Shown here: piece after piece, positions 25,103-33,787 of the stretch
Layout of the letters: each line of letters opens with the position of its first letter
Numbering within the stretch: the first letter of the stretch is position 1
Source: Streptomyces sp. NBC_00285
GTDB taxonomy: Bacteria; Actinomycetota; Actinomycetes; Streptomycetales; Streptomycetaceae
DNA length: 64,000 nt
Assembly: GCF_036174265.1 (NCBI RefSeq)
Contig: NZ_CP108055.1
Location: forward strand, 4,216,001-4,280,000
Reading direction: 5' to 3'
Notes under the pieces: model-generated
The model's database searches: none
What the model was told of the DNA's origin: nothing
What the model saw: only the letters and a program-made list of their open reading frames with translations
Position numbers and translations under genes: made by a program

Positions 25103-25882
25103 ATGACTGATCGCAAGCCCATCGAATCGTGGCTCACCGACATGGACGGGGTGCTGATGCACGAGGGCGTCCCGGTGCCGGGCGCGGACGCCTTCATCAA
25201 GAAGCTGCGGGATTCGGGGCGCCCGTTTCTGGTGCTGACGAACAACTCGATCTACACCGCGCGTGATCTGCACGCCCGGCTGAACCGGATCGGCCTGGAC
25301 GTCCCGGCGGAGAACATCTGGACCTCCGCCCTGGCCACGGCGACTTTTCTGGACAACCAGCATCCCGGCGGAACCGCCTATGTGATCGGGGAGGCGGGCC
25401 TGACCACGGCGCTGCACGACGCCGGGTACGTGTTGACCGACTCCGACCCCGACTTCGTGATCCTGGGCGAGACCCGCACGTACTCCTTCGAGGCGTTGAC
25501 CAAGGCCATCCGGCTGATCAACAACGGCGCCCGTTTCATCGCCACCAACCCCGACAACACCGGCCCCTCCCCCGAGGGCGCGCTTCCGGCGACCGGGTCC
25601 GTCGCCGCACTGATCACCAAGGCGACCGGCAAGGAGCCGTACTTCGTCGGCAAGCCCAACCCGCTGATGATGCGGACCGCGCTGAACACCATCGGCGCGC
25701 ACTCGGAGACCAGCGCGATGATCGGCGACCGTATGGACACGGACGTCCTGGCCGGGCTGGAGGCCGGGATGGAGACCTTCCTCGTGCTGACCGGGCTGAC
25801 GAGCAGGGCCGACGTCGACCGGTACCCGTACCGGCCGACGAAGGTCGTGGACTCCATCGCGGACCTGGTGGACCGCGTCTGA
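25103..25882 (+). CDS. HAD-superfamily class IIA hydrolase (NagD-like)
   Basis: A 259-residue phosphatase of the HAD-IIA group. Motif I is WLTDMDGVLMHEG, motif II VLTNNSIYT with the conserved Asn-Asn-Ser, motif III the lysine in VGKPNPLMM, and motif IV MIGDRMDTDVLAG. These proteins dephosphorylate small phosphorylated metabolites (NagD acts on UMP and sugar phosphates); the specific substrate is unknown. ATG 25103 follows a GGAG-like site and a TAGCAT hexamer about 50 bases upstream. It is apparently monocistronic, between two genes transcribed in the opposite direction. Confidence 0.88.
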   Translation: MTDRKPIESWLTDMDGVLMHEGVPVPGADAFIKKLRDSGRPFLVLTNNSIYTARDLHARLNRIGLDVPAENIWTSALATATFLDNQHPGGTAYVIGEAGLTTALHDAGYVLTDSDPDFVILGETRTYSFEALTKAIRLINNGARFIATNPDNTGPSPEGALPATGSVAALITKATGKEPYFVGKPNPLMMRTALNTIGAHSETSAMIGDRMDTDVLAGLEAGMETFLVLTGLTSRADVDRYPYRPTKVVDSIADLVDRV

Positions 25883-25934
25883 CGGCCGCGTCTGACGGTC
25901 GCGTCCCCTCGGTGCGGAGGGTGTCGCGGCCGGG

Positions 25935-26633
25935 TCAGCGGCGCCTCCGTGCCAGCAGGATCGCGCTGCCGGTGACGAGGAGGGCGACGGTGGCGGCCAT
26001 CGCGACGCCGGACGCGCCGAGGCCGGTGCGGGCGAGTTCGTCGGCGAAGGGCAGCGGGGCGTCACTGGTTCCGGGGGCCGGGGTGCGGTCCGGTTCGATG
26101 TCGATGCCGAACCGGTAGTCGTTCGACTGGCCGACCCAGTCCCCGTCGTCCGTGTGGCGCTGTACGACGGCCGCGGCGGCGGTGACACCGTTCGGTACGG
26201 CGTCCGCGGTGATGCCGAGCCGGACCTTCACGGTGAGTGTCCTGCCGGCGGCGACGGTGAAGCCGGGGAAGCCGTCGTCGAAGGCGCCGACGAGTTCGTG
26301 CGCGTCGGTCTCCTCGAAGCGGACGGGGTGGGGGCGGGCGCCGTCGTAGAACTCCAGACGGGCCTGGGACGGTTCGAGTGCGCTCTTGTCGTCGACGAGG
26401 ACGACGACGGGGTGGATGTCCGTGCGAGTGCGGCCGGTGGTGTTGGTGAGGTCCAGGTACCAGGTGCCGGGGCCGCCGCCGGCGGCGTAGGTGTCCGGGC
26501 CGCCGTGGATCCGGGTGGTGATCGGGAATCCGTGCCCGTCGGGGCCGGGTTCGGCGTGCGCGCGCGGCATGGGCGCGGTGAGGAGGGCGGCTGCCGCTGC
26601 GAGGCTGACGTTGACAGGCGTACACAGTCGCAT
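25935..26633 (-). CDS. Secreted LAxTG-anchored surface protein
   Basis: A 232-residue cell-wall protein. A Sec signal ends near AHA (residue 27). The mature part is beta-rich, with GGPDTYAAGGGPGTWYLDL and LTVKVRLGITADAV. The C terminus carries the complete sorting signal ELARTGLGASG, a hydrophobic helix and a final RRRR. LAxTG is the motif recognised by class E sortases in Streptomyces, and a class E sortase is encoded at 32672-33448 in this window. No strong ribosome site precedes ATG 26633. It is not obviously in an operon. Confidence 0.82.
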   Translation of the reverse strand: MRLCTPVNVSLAAAAALLTAPMPRAHAEPGPDGHGFPITTRIHGGPDTYAAGGGPGTWYLDLTNTTGRTRTDIHPVVVLVDDKSALEPSQARLEFYDGARPHPVRFEETDAHELVGAFDDGFPGFTVAAGRTLTVKVRLGITADAVPNGVTAAAAVVQRHTDDGDWVGQSNDYRFGIDIEPDRTPAPGTSDAPLPFADELARTGLGASGVAMAATVALLVTGSAILLARRRR

Positions 26634-26746
26634 GAACACATGACCATGCTGGACGGGGGCGGCCTGACAGCGCCGCCATTCCGCTCGGCCCCCTCGAACG
26701 GCCCCGGAGACCCCCCGATCGGCCGACCGCCGCAGTTCCCTTCCCC

Positions 26747-27868
26747 TCAGCCGTCGGGCCTCCCGAACAAGGGACCCAGCAGCAGCTGGGCCGCCCCCTG
26801 CGCGACCGCGCGAGCACCGCCGGGCGCGAGCCGTACCGGTACGGCGTGCTCGCCCCGGGCGCGCTCCGCCAGTGCGGCGGCGACACCCCGTACGAACACG
26901 TCCGGTGTCGCGGTGACGGTACGGCCGCCCAGCAGTACGAGGTCGATGTCCAGCAGGCCGACGAGGTTCGCGGCACCCGCGCCCAGCACCCGGGCCGCCT
27001 CCTCCGCGTCCTGACGGGTCATCGCGCCCAGGCACAGCGCCTCGATGCACCCCCGGTTCCCGCAGGTGCACGGCGGCCCGTCCAGCTGCACGACCTGGTG
27101 CCCGAACTCCCCCGCCCCCGTCCGGCCCCCCCGGTGGACCGCCCCGCCGATCACGAGTCCGGCACCCAGCCCCGTGCCGAGGTGCAGATAGGCGAAGGAA
27201 CCGCCGCCGCCCTCGCCGGCCGCCGCCAGTCCCAGCGCCGCCGCGTTCGTGTCCTTGTCCACCACGACCGGCACCCCCAGCCTGCGCTGCAGCACCTCGC
27301 GGAGGGGGAAGCCGTCCCACTCGGGAAACCCCGTCACCCGGTGCAGGACGCCCCGCGCATGGTCGAGCGGCCCGGGCAGGGCGACACCGACGCCGAGCAG
27401 GGAAGGAATCTCGCGGAGGGCGGCACCCCCGGCGAAGGTCCCGCCGAGCACCTCTTCGACCGCCTGCCCGACCTCCCCCACGACGGCTTCGGCGCCCGCC
27501 CCCAGATCCAGCGGAGCACACCGCTCCGCCACGACTGACCCGTCGAGGTCGACCACCAGCGCCCGCAGCGCGTCCCGGTCCAGGTGGACTCCCACCGCGT
27601 GGCCCGCCTCGGGGACCAGCCGCAGCACGGTTCGCGGTTTGCCGCCCGTGGAGGCGCGGCGGCCCGCCTGTGCCGCGAGGCCCTCGTCCCGCAGCCGTCC
27701 GGTGATCTTGCTGACGGCCTGCGGGGTCAGTCCCGTGCGCTCGGCGAGTTCCAGCCGGCTGATCCCCTCGGCGCCCGCCCGCCGGAGCAGGTCGAGCACG
27801 AGCGCGGCGTTGTGGCTGCGCAGGGCCAGGAGGTTGACGCCGCCGTTCGTCCTGTTCACGCGGACCAT
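26747..27868 (-). CDS. ROK-family transcriptional regulator
   Basis: A 373-residue repressor. An N-terminal MarR-like winged helix (about 14-75, with LELAERTGLTPQAVSKITGRL quoted here as LTPQAVSKITGRL) is joined to a ROK sugar-binding domain with LHLGTGLGAGLVIGG, the zinc-binding CTCGNRGCIEAL and a short final lobe. Such proteins sense sugars or sugar phosphates. It is divergent from a Gfo/Idh oxidoreductase gene, with a strong inverted repeat between the two starts, which suggests that it represses both itself and the oxidoreductase operon. The C-terminal lobe is shorter than in full glucokinases. Confidence 0.88.
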   Translation of the reverse strand: MVRVNRTNGGVNLLALRSHNAALVLDLLRRAGAEGISRLELAERTGLTPQAVSKITGRLRDEGLAAQAGRRASTGGKPRTVLRLVPEAGHAVGVHLDRDALRALVVDLDGSVVAERCAPLDLGAGAEAVVGEVGQAVEEVLGGTFAGGAALREIPSLLGVGVALPGPLDHARGVLHRVTGFPEWDGFPLREVLQRRLGVPVVVDKDTNAAALGLAAAGEGGGGSFAYLHLGTGLGAGLVIGGAVHRGGRTGAGEFGHQVVQLDGPPCTCGNRGCIEALCLGAMTRQDAEEAARVLGAGAANLVGLLDIDLVLLGGRTVTATPDVFVRGVAAALAERARGEHAVPVRLAPGGARAVAQGAAQLLLGPLFGRPDG

Positions 27869-27883
27869 TGTCCTCGGCGCTTG

Positions 27884-27910
27884 CACTTTGGCAACACCGT
27901 TGCGAAAGTG
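27884..27910. promoter_or_regulatory. Inverted-repeat operator between the ROK regulator and the oxidoreductase
   Basis: CACTTTGGCAAC and GTTGCGAAAGTG form a 12-bp inverted repeat with one mismatch, separated by ACC. It fills most of the 48-bp gap between the two divergent start codons, so a bound protein would block both promoters. The ROK protein encoded alongside is the natural candidate ligand. Confidence 0.7.
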
Positions 27911-27916
27911 GGAGGC

Positions 27917-28990
27917 ATGACTGCTGCTGACCTCCGCGTGGGCCTCGTCGGCTACGGCCTCGCGGGCTCCGTCTTCCACGCCCCGCTGATCGCCGCCACC
28001 GAGGGCCTCACCCTCGACACGGTGGTCACCTCGAACCCCGAGCGCCAGGAACAGGCCCGCGCCGAGTTCCCGGGCGTCCGTACGGTCGCGGACGCCGACG
28101 AGCTGTTCGCGCGCGCGGCCGACCTGGACCTCGTCGTGATCGCGTCCCCCAACAAGACGCACGTCCCGCTCGCCACCACCGCCCTCGAGGCGGGCCTGCC
28201 GGTCGTGGTCGACAAGCCGATCGCCGGCACGGCGGCCGAGGCACGCGCACTGGCCGCCCTCGCCGAGGAGCGCGGGCTGCTCCTGTCCGTCTTCCAGAAC
28301 CGGCGCTGGGACAACGACTTCCTGACCCTGCGCCGCCTCCTCGACGAGGGCGAACTGGGCGACGTGTGGCGGTTCGAGTCCCGTTTCGAGCGGTGGCGGC
28401 CGCAGCCGAAGGGCGGCTGGCGCGAGTCCGGTGACCCCGAAGAGATCGGAGGTCTCCTGTACGACCTCGGCAGCCACGTCGTCGACCAGGCCCTGTCCCT
28501 CTTCGGGCCCGCCGCCTCCGTGTACGCCGAGGCGGACATCCGCCGCCCGGGTGCCTCCGTCGACGACGACACGTTCCTCGCGATCACCCACGCGAACGGC
28601 GTCCGCTCCCATCTGTACATGTCCGCCACCACCGCCCAACTCGGCCCCCGTTTCCGGGTGCTGGGCTCGAAGGCGGGCTATGTGAAGTACGGCCTGGACC
28701 CGCAGGAGGCGGCGCTGCGGGACGGCGAGCGCCCCGGCACCTCGGCCGACTGGGGCCGGGAGCCCGAATCGGCGTGGGGCCGGCTCGGCTCCGGGGAGTC
28801 CCCCGCGACCGGCGGCGGCAGCCCCGTGCCCACCCTCCCCGGCGACTACCCGGCTTACTATGCGGCCGTGGCCAGGGCCCTCACCGAGGGCGGCACCAAC
28901 CCGGTGACCGCGCTGGAGGCGGCCGCCGCCCTCGACGTACTGGAAGCGGCCCGCCGTTCGGCCCGCGACGAAGTGGCGGTGCAGCTGTGA
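27917..28990 (+). CDS. Gfo/Idh/MocA family oxidoreductase
   Basis: A 357-residue NAD(P)-dependent oxidoreductase. It has the N-terminal Rossmann motif VGLVGYGLAGSVFHAP, the cofactor-site KP motif in VVVDKPIAGT, and the C-terminal alpha/beta domain with YDLGSHVVDQALSLFGP containing the catalytic-region His. These enzymes act on sugars, inositols or their derivatives. GGAGG lies before ATG 27917. Its stop overlaps the GTG start of the next gene, giving a two-gene operon under the presumed ROK operator. The exact sugar is unknown. Confidence 0.9.
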   Translation: MTAADLRVGLVGYGLAGSVFHAPLIAATEGLTLDTVVTSNPERQEQARAEFPGVRTVADADELFARAADLDLVVIASPNKTHVPLATTALEAGLPVVVDKPIAGTAAEARALAALAEERGLLLSVFQNRRWDNDFLTLRRLLDEGELGDVWRFESRFERWRPQPKGGWRESGDPEEIGGLLYDLGSHVVDQALSLFGPAASVYAEADIRRPGASVDDDTFLAITHANGVRSHLYMSATTAQLGPRFRVLGSKAGYVKYGLDPQEAALRDGERPGTSADWGREPESAWGRLGSGESPATGGGSPVPTLPGDYPAYYAAVARALTEGGTNPVTALEAAAALDVLEAARRSARDEVAVQL

Positions 28991-29496
28991 CGCACAACAC
29001 CGGGCTGACCCCGAAGTTCCAGCCGGAACTCACCCCGCCCCTGGAGGAGCTGGAGGCGCAGGAACGCCGCCTGGTCTTCCGGCAGTTCACGTACGAGGAC
29101 GCCTGGGCGCTGGGCTCACTCCTCGTCGAGCTGGCCCGGGAGCGGCAGGCTCCGGTCGCCATCGACATCCACCGCGGCGGCCAGCAGCTCTTCCATGCCG
29201 CCCTCCCCGGCTCGGCCCCGGACAACGACGCGTGGATCGACCGCAAGCGCCGGGTCGTCGAACGCTACGGATCCGCCTCCTACCTGGTCGGCGCCCGCTT
29301 CCGCGCCAAGGGCAGCACCTTCGAGGAGTCCTCGCGCCTGGACCCCGACGAGTACGCGGCCCACGGCGGCTCCTTCCCGGTCACGGTGGAGGGCGTGGGC
29401 GTCGTCGGCACGGTGACGGTGTCGGGGCTGCCCCAGCTCCAGGACCACCGTTTCGTCGTGGAGGCCCTGGAACAGTTCCTGGGCCCGGGGGACTGA
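28987..29496 (+). CDS. GlcG/HbpS-like heme-degrading-domain protein (UPF0303 type)
   Basis: A 169-residue protein of the HbpS/GlcG fold (DUF336), usually labelled heme-degrading domain-containing. The pattern includes LVFRQFTYEDAWALGSLLVE, PVAIDIHRGGQQLFHAALPG and the C-terminal VVGTVTVSGLPQLQDH. Its role is uncertain; heme binding is known for HbpS, but members beside oxidoreductases may serve other functions. The GTG start at 28987 overlaps the upstream stop (GTGA), so it is translationally coupled to the oxidoreductase. No signal peptide is seen. Confidence 0.8.
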   Translation: MTHNTGLTPKFQPELTPPLEELEAQERRLVFRQFTYEDAWALGSLLVELARERQAPVAIDIHRGGQQLFHAALPGSAPDNDAWIDRKRRVVERYGSASYLVGARFRAKGSTFEESSRLDPDEYAAHGGSFPVTVEGVGVVGTVTVSGLPQLQDHRFVVEALEQFLGPGD

Positions 29497-29563
29497 CGGG
29501 AAGATCCCGAGGCACCCGCCGGTTGACGCCCGTGACGGCACACCGACCGGAGGAGATCACCCG

Positions 29564-30436
29564 ATGACCGCGAAGGACCTGAAGGAAGCCGTCGGACGGT
29601 ACGGCATCTGGAACGGCGGCGGGCTGCGCTCGAAGGACCCGGACCGCCGCGGCGAAGTCGGCGAAGCCGCGGCCGAGTTGGAGGAGCTGGGCTACGGCGC
29701 GGTCTGGATCGGCGGCAACAGCGACGCCGACCACGCCGTCCCGCTGCTGGAGGCGACCTCCCGGATCGTCGTGGGCACCAGCATCCAGAGCATCTGGGAG
29801 CACGAGCCCGAGGTGGCCGCGGCCCGGTACACCGAGCTCGACAGGGCCCACCCCGGCCGCTTCGCCCAGGGCCTCGGTGTCAGTCACGCCAAGCTCGCGG
29901 ACCAGTACCGCCGCCCGTACTCGGCGCTGGTCGCCTACCTGGACGCCCTCGACAAGGCCGGCGCCCCCGCGCACGGCCGCCTCCTGGCGGCGCTGGGCCC
30001 GAAGACACTGGAGCTCTCCCGGGACCGCGCGGCCGGCGCCATCCCGTACCTGGTGACCGCGGAGCAGACCGCCAAGGCCCGTGAGCTGCTGGGCGAAGTC
30101 CCGTTGCTGGCGCCGGAGTTGAAGGTCGTCCTCGAATCCGACCCGACGACGGCCCGCACCCTGGCCCGCAATTACCTGTCCATCTACCTGGGCCTTCCCA
30201 ACTACACCAACAACTTCCTCCGCAACGGCTTCACGGAGGACGACATCAAGGACGGCGGCAGCGACCGTCTGGTCGACGCGGTCTTCGCCTGGGGGGACGA
30301 GACGGCGATCCGGGCCCGTGTCGACGACTTCCTCGATGCGGGCGCGGACCACGTGGCCCTGCAGATCGTGGACGGCGGCCCACGCCACGACCTCCCGAAG
30401 GATGCCTGGCGCAGGCTCGCGTCCCTACTGGCCTGA
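29564..30436 (+). CDS. LLM-class F420-dependent oxidoreductase
   Basis: A 290-residue luciferase-like protein of the TIGR03620-type F420-dependent group. Marks are the N-terminal GRYGIWNGGG, the barrel stretch ELGYGAVWIGGNSDADH, RIVVGTSIQSIWEHEP and GRFAQGLGVSHAKLADQY. These enzymes use reduced F420 for hydride transfer; substrates are mostly unknown. AGGAGATC precedes ATG 29564. It lies 67 bp after the HbpS-like gene on the same strand and could be a third member of that operon. It converges with the FAH-family gene across a 27-bp gap. Confidence 0.87.
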   Translation: MTAKDLKEAVGRYGIWNGGGLRSKDPDRRGEVGEAAAELEELGYGAVWIGGNSDADHAVPLLEATSRIVVGTSIQSIWEHEPEVAAARYTELDRAHPGRFAQGLGVSHAKLADQYRRPYSALVAYLDALDKAGAPAHGRLLAALGPKTLELSRDRAAGAIPYLVTAEQTAKARELLGEVPLLAPELKVVLESDPTTARTLARNYLSIYLGLPNYTNNFLRNGFTEDDIKDGGSDRLVDAVFAWGDETAIRARVDDFLDAGADHVALQIVDGGPRHDLPKDAWRRLASLLA

Positions 30437-30463
30437 CCGAACCGGGGACTGCGCGCGGAGCGG

Positions 30464-31321
30464 CTACGCGTCCTTGAACTCCTGCCGCTGGCGCCCGAGT
30501 CCGGCGATCTCCAGCTCCACGACGTCCCCTCCCCGGAGGAAGGGCTTGGGCTCGGGCGCGCCCAGCGCGACCCCGGCCGGAGTACCGGTGTTGATGACGT
30601 CACCGGGGTACAGGGTCATGAACTGGCTGACGTAGCGCACCACTTCGCCCACGGGGAAGATCTGCTCGGCGGTCGTGCCGTCCTGCTTCAGCTCCCCGTT
30701 GACCCACAGCTTCAGGGAGAGATCCTGGGGGTCGCCGACCTCGTCCGCGGTCACCAGCCAGGGGCCGAGAGGGTTGAACGTCTCGCAGTTCTTCCCCTTG
30801 TCCCAGGTCCCGCCCCGCTCGATCTGGAACTCCCGCTCGGACACGTCGTGCGCGACCGCGTACCCGGCGACATGCGCGAGCCCGTCCTCCGGGGACTCCA
30901 GGTACCGGGCGGTACGGCCGATCACGACCGCCAGCTCGACCTCCCAGTCGGTCTTCACCGACTTCCGCGGGACCAGGACCGTGTCGTGGGGACCGACCAC
31001 GGTGTCGGCGGCCTTGAAGAAGATCACCGGCTCGGCGGGCGGCTCGGCGCCCGTCTCGCGGGCGTGGTCGTGGTAGTTCAGGCCGATGCAGACGATCTTC
31101 CCGATGCGCGCGACCGGCGGCCCGACCCGCAGCCCGGTGGCGTCCAGCGTGGGCAGTTCCCCGGCCTCCGCGGCCGCGCGGACCCGGCCGAGTGCCGCGT
31201 CGTCGGCGAGGAGCGTCCCGTCGATGTCGTCCACGACACCGGACAGGTCCCGCAGGACCCCGTCGGCGTCGAGCAGGGCGGGCGTCTCCGTTCCCGCCGT
31301 ACCGACTCGCAGCAGCTTCAT
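30464..31321 (-). CDS. Fumarylacetoacetate hydrolase (FAH) family protein
   Basis: A 285-residue FAH-superfamily protein with a small N-terminal domain (1-65) and a C-terminal catalytic fold containing CIGLNYHDHARETG, EPVIFFKAADTVVG, the metal-binding DWEVELAVVIG and GDVINTGTPAGVALG near the end. Family members cleave or isomerise 2,4-dioxo acids in aromatic and sugar-acid breakdown; ureidoglycolate lyase and 2,4-diketo-3-deoxy-fuconate hydrolase resemble this length. It appears monocistronic and is transcribed toward the F420 oxidoreductase. The substrate is not determinable. Confidence 0.87.
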   Translation of the reverse strand: MKLLRVGTAGTETPALLDADGVLRDLSGVVDDIDGTLLADDAALGRVRAAAEAGELPTLDATGLRVGPPVARIGKIVCIGLNYHDHARETGAEPPAEPVIFFKAADTVVGPHDTVLVPRKSVKTDWEVELAVVIGRTARYLESPEDGLAHVAGYAVAHDVSEREFQIERGGTWDKGKNCETFNPLGPWLVTADEVGDPQDLSLKLWVNGELKQDGTTAEQIFPVGEVVRYVSQFMTLYPGDVINTGTPAGVALGAPEPKPFLRGGDVVELEIAGLGRQRQEFKDA

Positions 31322-31437
31322 GATCACTGTCTCCCTAGATCGCGGGGTGCCGTCCGGCGGGTGCAGCCATCGGATGACTGGTCGATCCTCCAAGGTCGAT
31401 GTCCGCTCCGCAATACCCGGTTCACGGACTGGACCGG

Positions 31438-32160
31438 TCAGCGGTAGAGGGCTGCCCTCTCCAGCGCGGCCCAGGTCGAACTGGTCACCACGTACAGCGC
31501 GGCCGCCAGAGGCACCACCGCCACGGTGAAGAGCGTGAAGAAGGACATGAAGGGCATGGCCTTGCTCATCACGCCCATCCCGGGCACAGGCTGCCCGTCC
31601 GTCACCGGCATGACCGGGTTCGTGGCCATCATCCGCTTCGTACGGCGGTAGTTGAAGGTCGCCACCACGATCACGAACGCGAAGAGACAGACGTACACGA
31701 GCCCCGCTCCCCCGAACGCTCCGCCATGACCGAGGGCGTCGGCCCAGCGGCCGCCGAGCGGGGCGGCGAACAGCTCGTGGCCGAGCAGTTCGTTCGCCTT
31801 TCCGCCGATCGTCGTGTTGGAGAAGAGGTGGTACAGCAGGAAGAACGCGGGCAGCTGGAAGAGTCCTGGCAGGCAGCCGGACATCGGTGACACCTTCTCC
31901 TCGGCGTGCAGGTCCAGCACCGCCTTCTGCAGTTTCTCGGGGCTGTCCTTGTGCTTCTTGCGCAGTTCGGCGATCTTCGGCTGGAGCCTGGTGCGGGCCT
32001 TCTGGCCGCGGGCGGCGGCGCGGGACAGGGGGTGCACGAGCAGTCGTACGAACGCGGTGAACAGGACGATCGCGGCGGCGGCCGCGGTGGCGCCGAAGAA
32101 CGGCTGGAGCAGGTCGGCCAGGTCCTGGACCAGTCCTGCGAACACGGAGAAGACGGACAT
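31438..32160 (-). CDS. YidC/Oxa1-type membrane insertase (paralogue)
   Basis: A 240-residue YidC/Oxa1/Alb3 protein. It has an N-terminal helix, the positively charged groove region HPLSRAAARGQKARTRL, the cytoplasmic coil QPKIAELRKKHKDSPEKLQ, and later helices with GCLPGLFQLPAFFLLYHLF and MPFMSFFTLFTVAVVPLA. It is shorter than the housekeeping YidC beside rnpA/jag, so this is a second copy. GGAGGG lies before ATG 32160. It is preceded by a small membrane-protein gene on the same strand, a pairing that recurs in this genus. Confidence 0.9.
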   Translation of the reverse strand: MSVFSVFAGLVQDLADLLQPFFGATAAAAAIVLFTAFVRLLVHPLSRAAARGQKARTRLQPKIAELRKKHKDSPEKLQKAVLDLHAEEKVSPMSGCLPGLFQLPAFFLLYHLFSNTTIGGKANELLGHELFAAPLGGRWADALGHGGAFGGAGLVYVCLFAFVIVVATFNYRRTKRMMATNPVMPVTDGQPVPGMGVMSKAMPFMSFFTLFTVAVVPLAAALYVVTSSTWAALERAALYR

Positions 32161-32247
32161 GGGTGAGCCCTCCGGGGGTCTCGTCGTGCCGGAAGTGACG
32201 AAGGCGGCATGACGACCCGCGCGGGGTGTCCTTACAGGAGTGGTCCC

Positions 32248-32559
32248 CTACGCGGCGGTCGCCGGGAGGGCGTGTCCGGGCGCTCGGGGGCGGGGGCGGC
32301 CCTTGGCGTCGGGGTCGCGTTGCGGGAGGAAGGCCGTGCGGCGGTCGCGGTCGCGGATGGCCGTACGGACCCGGGTGGGCGGTACGGCGGACGCGCAGCG
32401 CGAGGCGATGAGCGAGCAGGCGGCGAACGCGGAGCCGGCCGCGGCGGTGGCTGCCAGCGCGACGGCCGCGGAGAGGCTGCCGGTGTCGAGCAGGACGACG
32501 TCGAGAACGAGAAGCAGCAGCACGGCGGCGGGACGCACACTCGTCCAGCTGCGGATCAT
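32248..32559 (-). CDS. Small membrane protein upstream of the YidC paralogue (DUF6412-like)
   Basis: A 103-residue protein with two hydrophobic helices (about residues 10-28 and 30-52), then a basic tail rich in Arg and Pro (RTAIRDRDRRTAFLPQRDP). GAGAGGGGG lies before ATG 32559. It is 87 bp upstream of the YidC paralogue on the same strand and probably co-transcribed. It resembles the DUF6412-type proteins often seen in this position; no function is known. Confidence 0.65.
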   Translation of the reverse strand: MIRSWTSVRPAAVLLLLVLDVVLLDTGSLSAAVALAATAAAGSAFAACSLIASRCASAVPPTRVRTAIRDRDRRTAFLPQRDPDAKGRPRPRAPGHALPATAA

Positions 32560-32671
32560 GGCGCCCCCTCTCGCTGCGGTCTCCTTCGGTTATACCCGAT
32601 CGGCCGGGACCGGCCGCAAGCGAGGTCGGTCGCACCGCAGGGGGTCGCGACTCTCAGCGGGGCTGCGACTC

Positions 32672-33448
32672 TCAGCGGGGCCGCATCGAGGAGAGCCTGC
32701 CCCACACCACCAGCCGGTAGCGGGACGTGTATTCGGGGGTGCAGGTGGTGAGGGTGATGTAGTAGCCGGGGCTGGTGTAGCCGTAGGCGGGATGGACCGT
32801 CGAACGGGGGGTGCGGCGGATCACCCCCGAGTCGCGGGCCGAGGTCTGGCGGAGGGTCCTGTCCACGACGTACGTGTAGACCGCCGCCTCGGTCTCCACC
32901 TGGATGGTGTCCTTCGGGGCGAGCCGGTTGATGTACCGGAAGGGCTCGCCGTGGGTGTTGCGGTGCCCGGCGAGCGCGAAGTTCCCTGCCTGGCCCGGCT
33001 GTTGGGTGTTCCGGTAGTGGCCGACGTACCCCTTGTTGAGCACGCTCTGCTTGCCGACGCCCTCGGCGACGGGGACCCGGAGGTGGAGGCGGGGGATGGT
33101 GAGGACGGCGTACGACTGGGACCCTGCGGGGTTCGCGACGGTGCCGTCCGGGATGGTGACGCGGACGCTCGCCTCGCCCGCGGCCGGAGAGGAGGACGGG
33201 GACCCGGGCTCCGAAGACGCGGCCGTACCGGAGTCGGCGCCCCCACCGCGCCCCCACTCCCGCTCCAGCGCCTCGACCTTCCGCTGAGCGCCCTCCTTGG
33301 CCTCCCGGTTGGTCCACCACAGCTGGTGCACGACGAGCAACAGCAGCACGATCCCTACGGTGACCAGGAGTTCTCCCCCAGTCCACCACGCCCGTCGGCG
33401 ACGCTCACGGCGGCGCCGGGTTCCGTGCTCCAGGACGACGACCCGCAT
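32672..33448 (-). CDS. Class E sortase
   Basis: A 258-residue sortase with a very basic N-terminal tail, one helix (about 25-42), an acidic/Ser-rich linker and a catalytic domain. The triad is His162 in LAGHRNTHG, Cys236 in LTTCTPEY and Arg243 in TSRYRL. The LAGHRNTHG loop and the TTCTPEYTS strand are hallmarks of class E sortases, which in Streptomyces anchor LAxTG proteins such as long chaplins. GGAGGGAG lies before ATG 33448. A plausible substrate is encoded at 25935-26633. Confidence 0.9.
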   Translation of the reverse strand: MRVVVLEHGTRRRRERRRRAWWTGGELLVTVGIVLLLLVVHQLWWTNREAKEGAQRKVEALEREWGRGGGADSGTAASSEPGSPSSSPAAGEASVRVTIPDGTVANPAGSQSYAVLTIPRLHLRVPVAEGVGKQSVLNKGYVGHYRNTQQPGQAGNFALAGHRNTHGEPFRYINRLAPKDTIQVETEAAVYTYVVDRTLRQTSARDSGVIRRTPRSTVHPAYGYTSPGYYITLTTCTPEYTSRYRLVVWGRLSSMRPR

Positions 33449-33787
33449 GGCGTACGTCTCCCTCCACCGGGCCCGCACGATAGGGGCTCGGACGCCAAGT
33501 GGCCAGGCTTCCTGCCCGCCGAAGCCCGCCTGAGGACTCGCCTGTCAGCTCGCCAGGAGGGCCACCCAGAAGCCCGTCCGGAATGACCACCCCTTGTCAT
33601 AACCGTTGGAGAAATAGAAAGCCCGATAGAAAGAAAGCGCTGTCACGCCTCTCGACAACCCCACCCACCACACCTGATGCTTCGTCTTGGCACGCGGGGG
33701 AGAGCTGGGCGAGCCACTTGGTTCTCACTGCTCGGCCGCTGTTGAGGGACAGCGGCCGAGCCCCACAATGAGGTGGAGAAGACAGCC
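33449..33787 (+). promoter_or_regulatory. Intergenic region with a perfect hairpin before the GH30 gene
   Basis: These 339 bp separate the divergent sortase and GH30-like genes; no gene is visible. The centre is locally AT-rich (33592-33640, GGAGAAATAGAAAGCCCGAT), likely promoter territory. At 33730-33761 GCTCGGCCGCTGT and ACAGCGGCCGAGC form a perfect 13-bp stem with a six-base loop, ending 26 bases before the GH30 ATG. This could be a leader hairpin or a repressor site. Confidence 0.55.
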
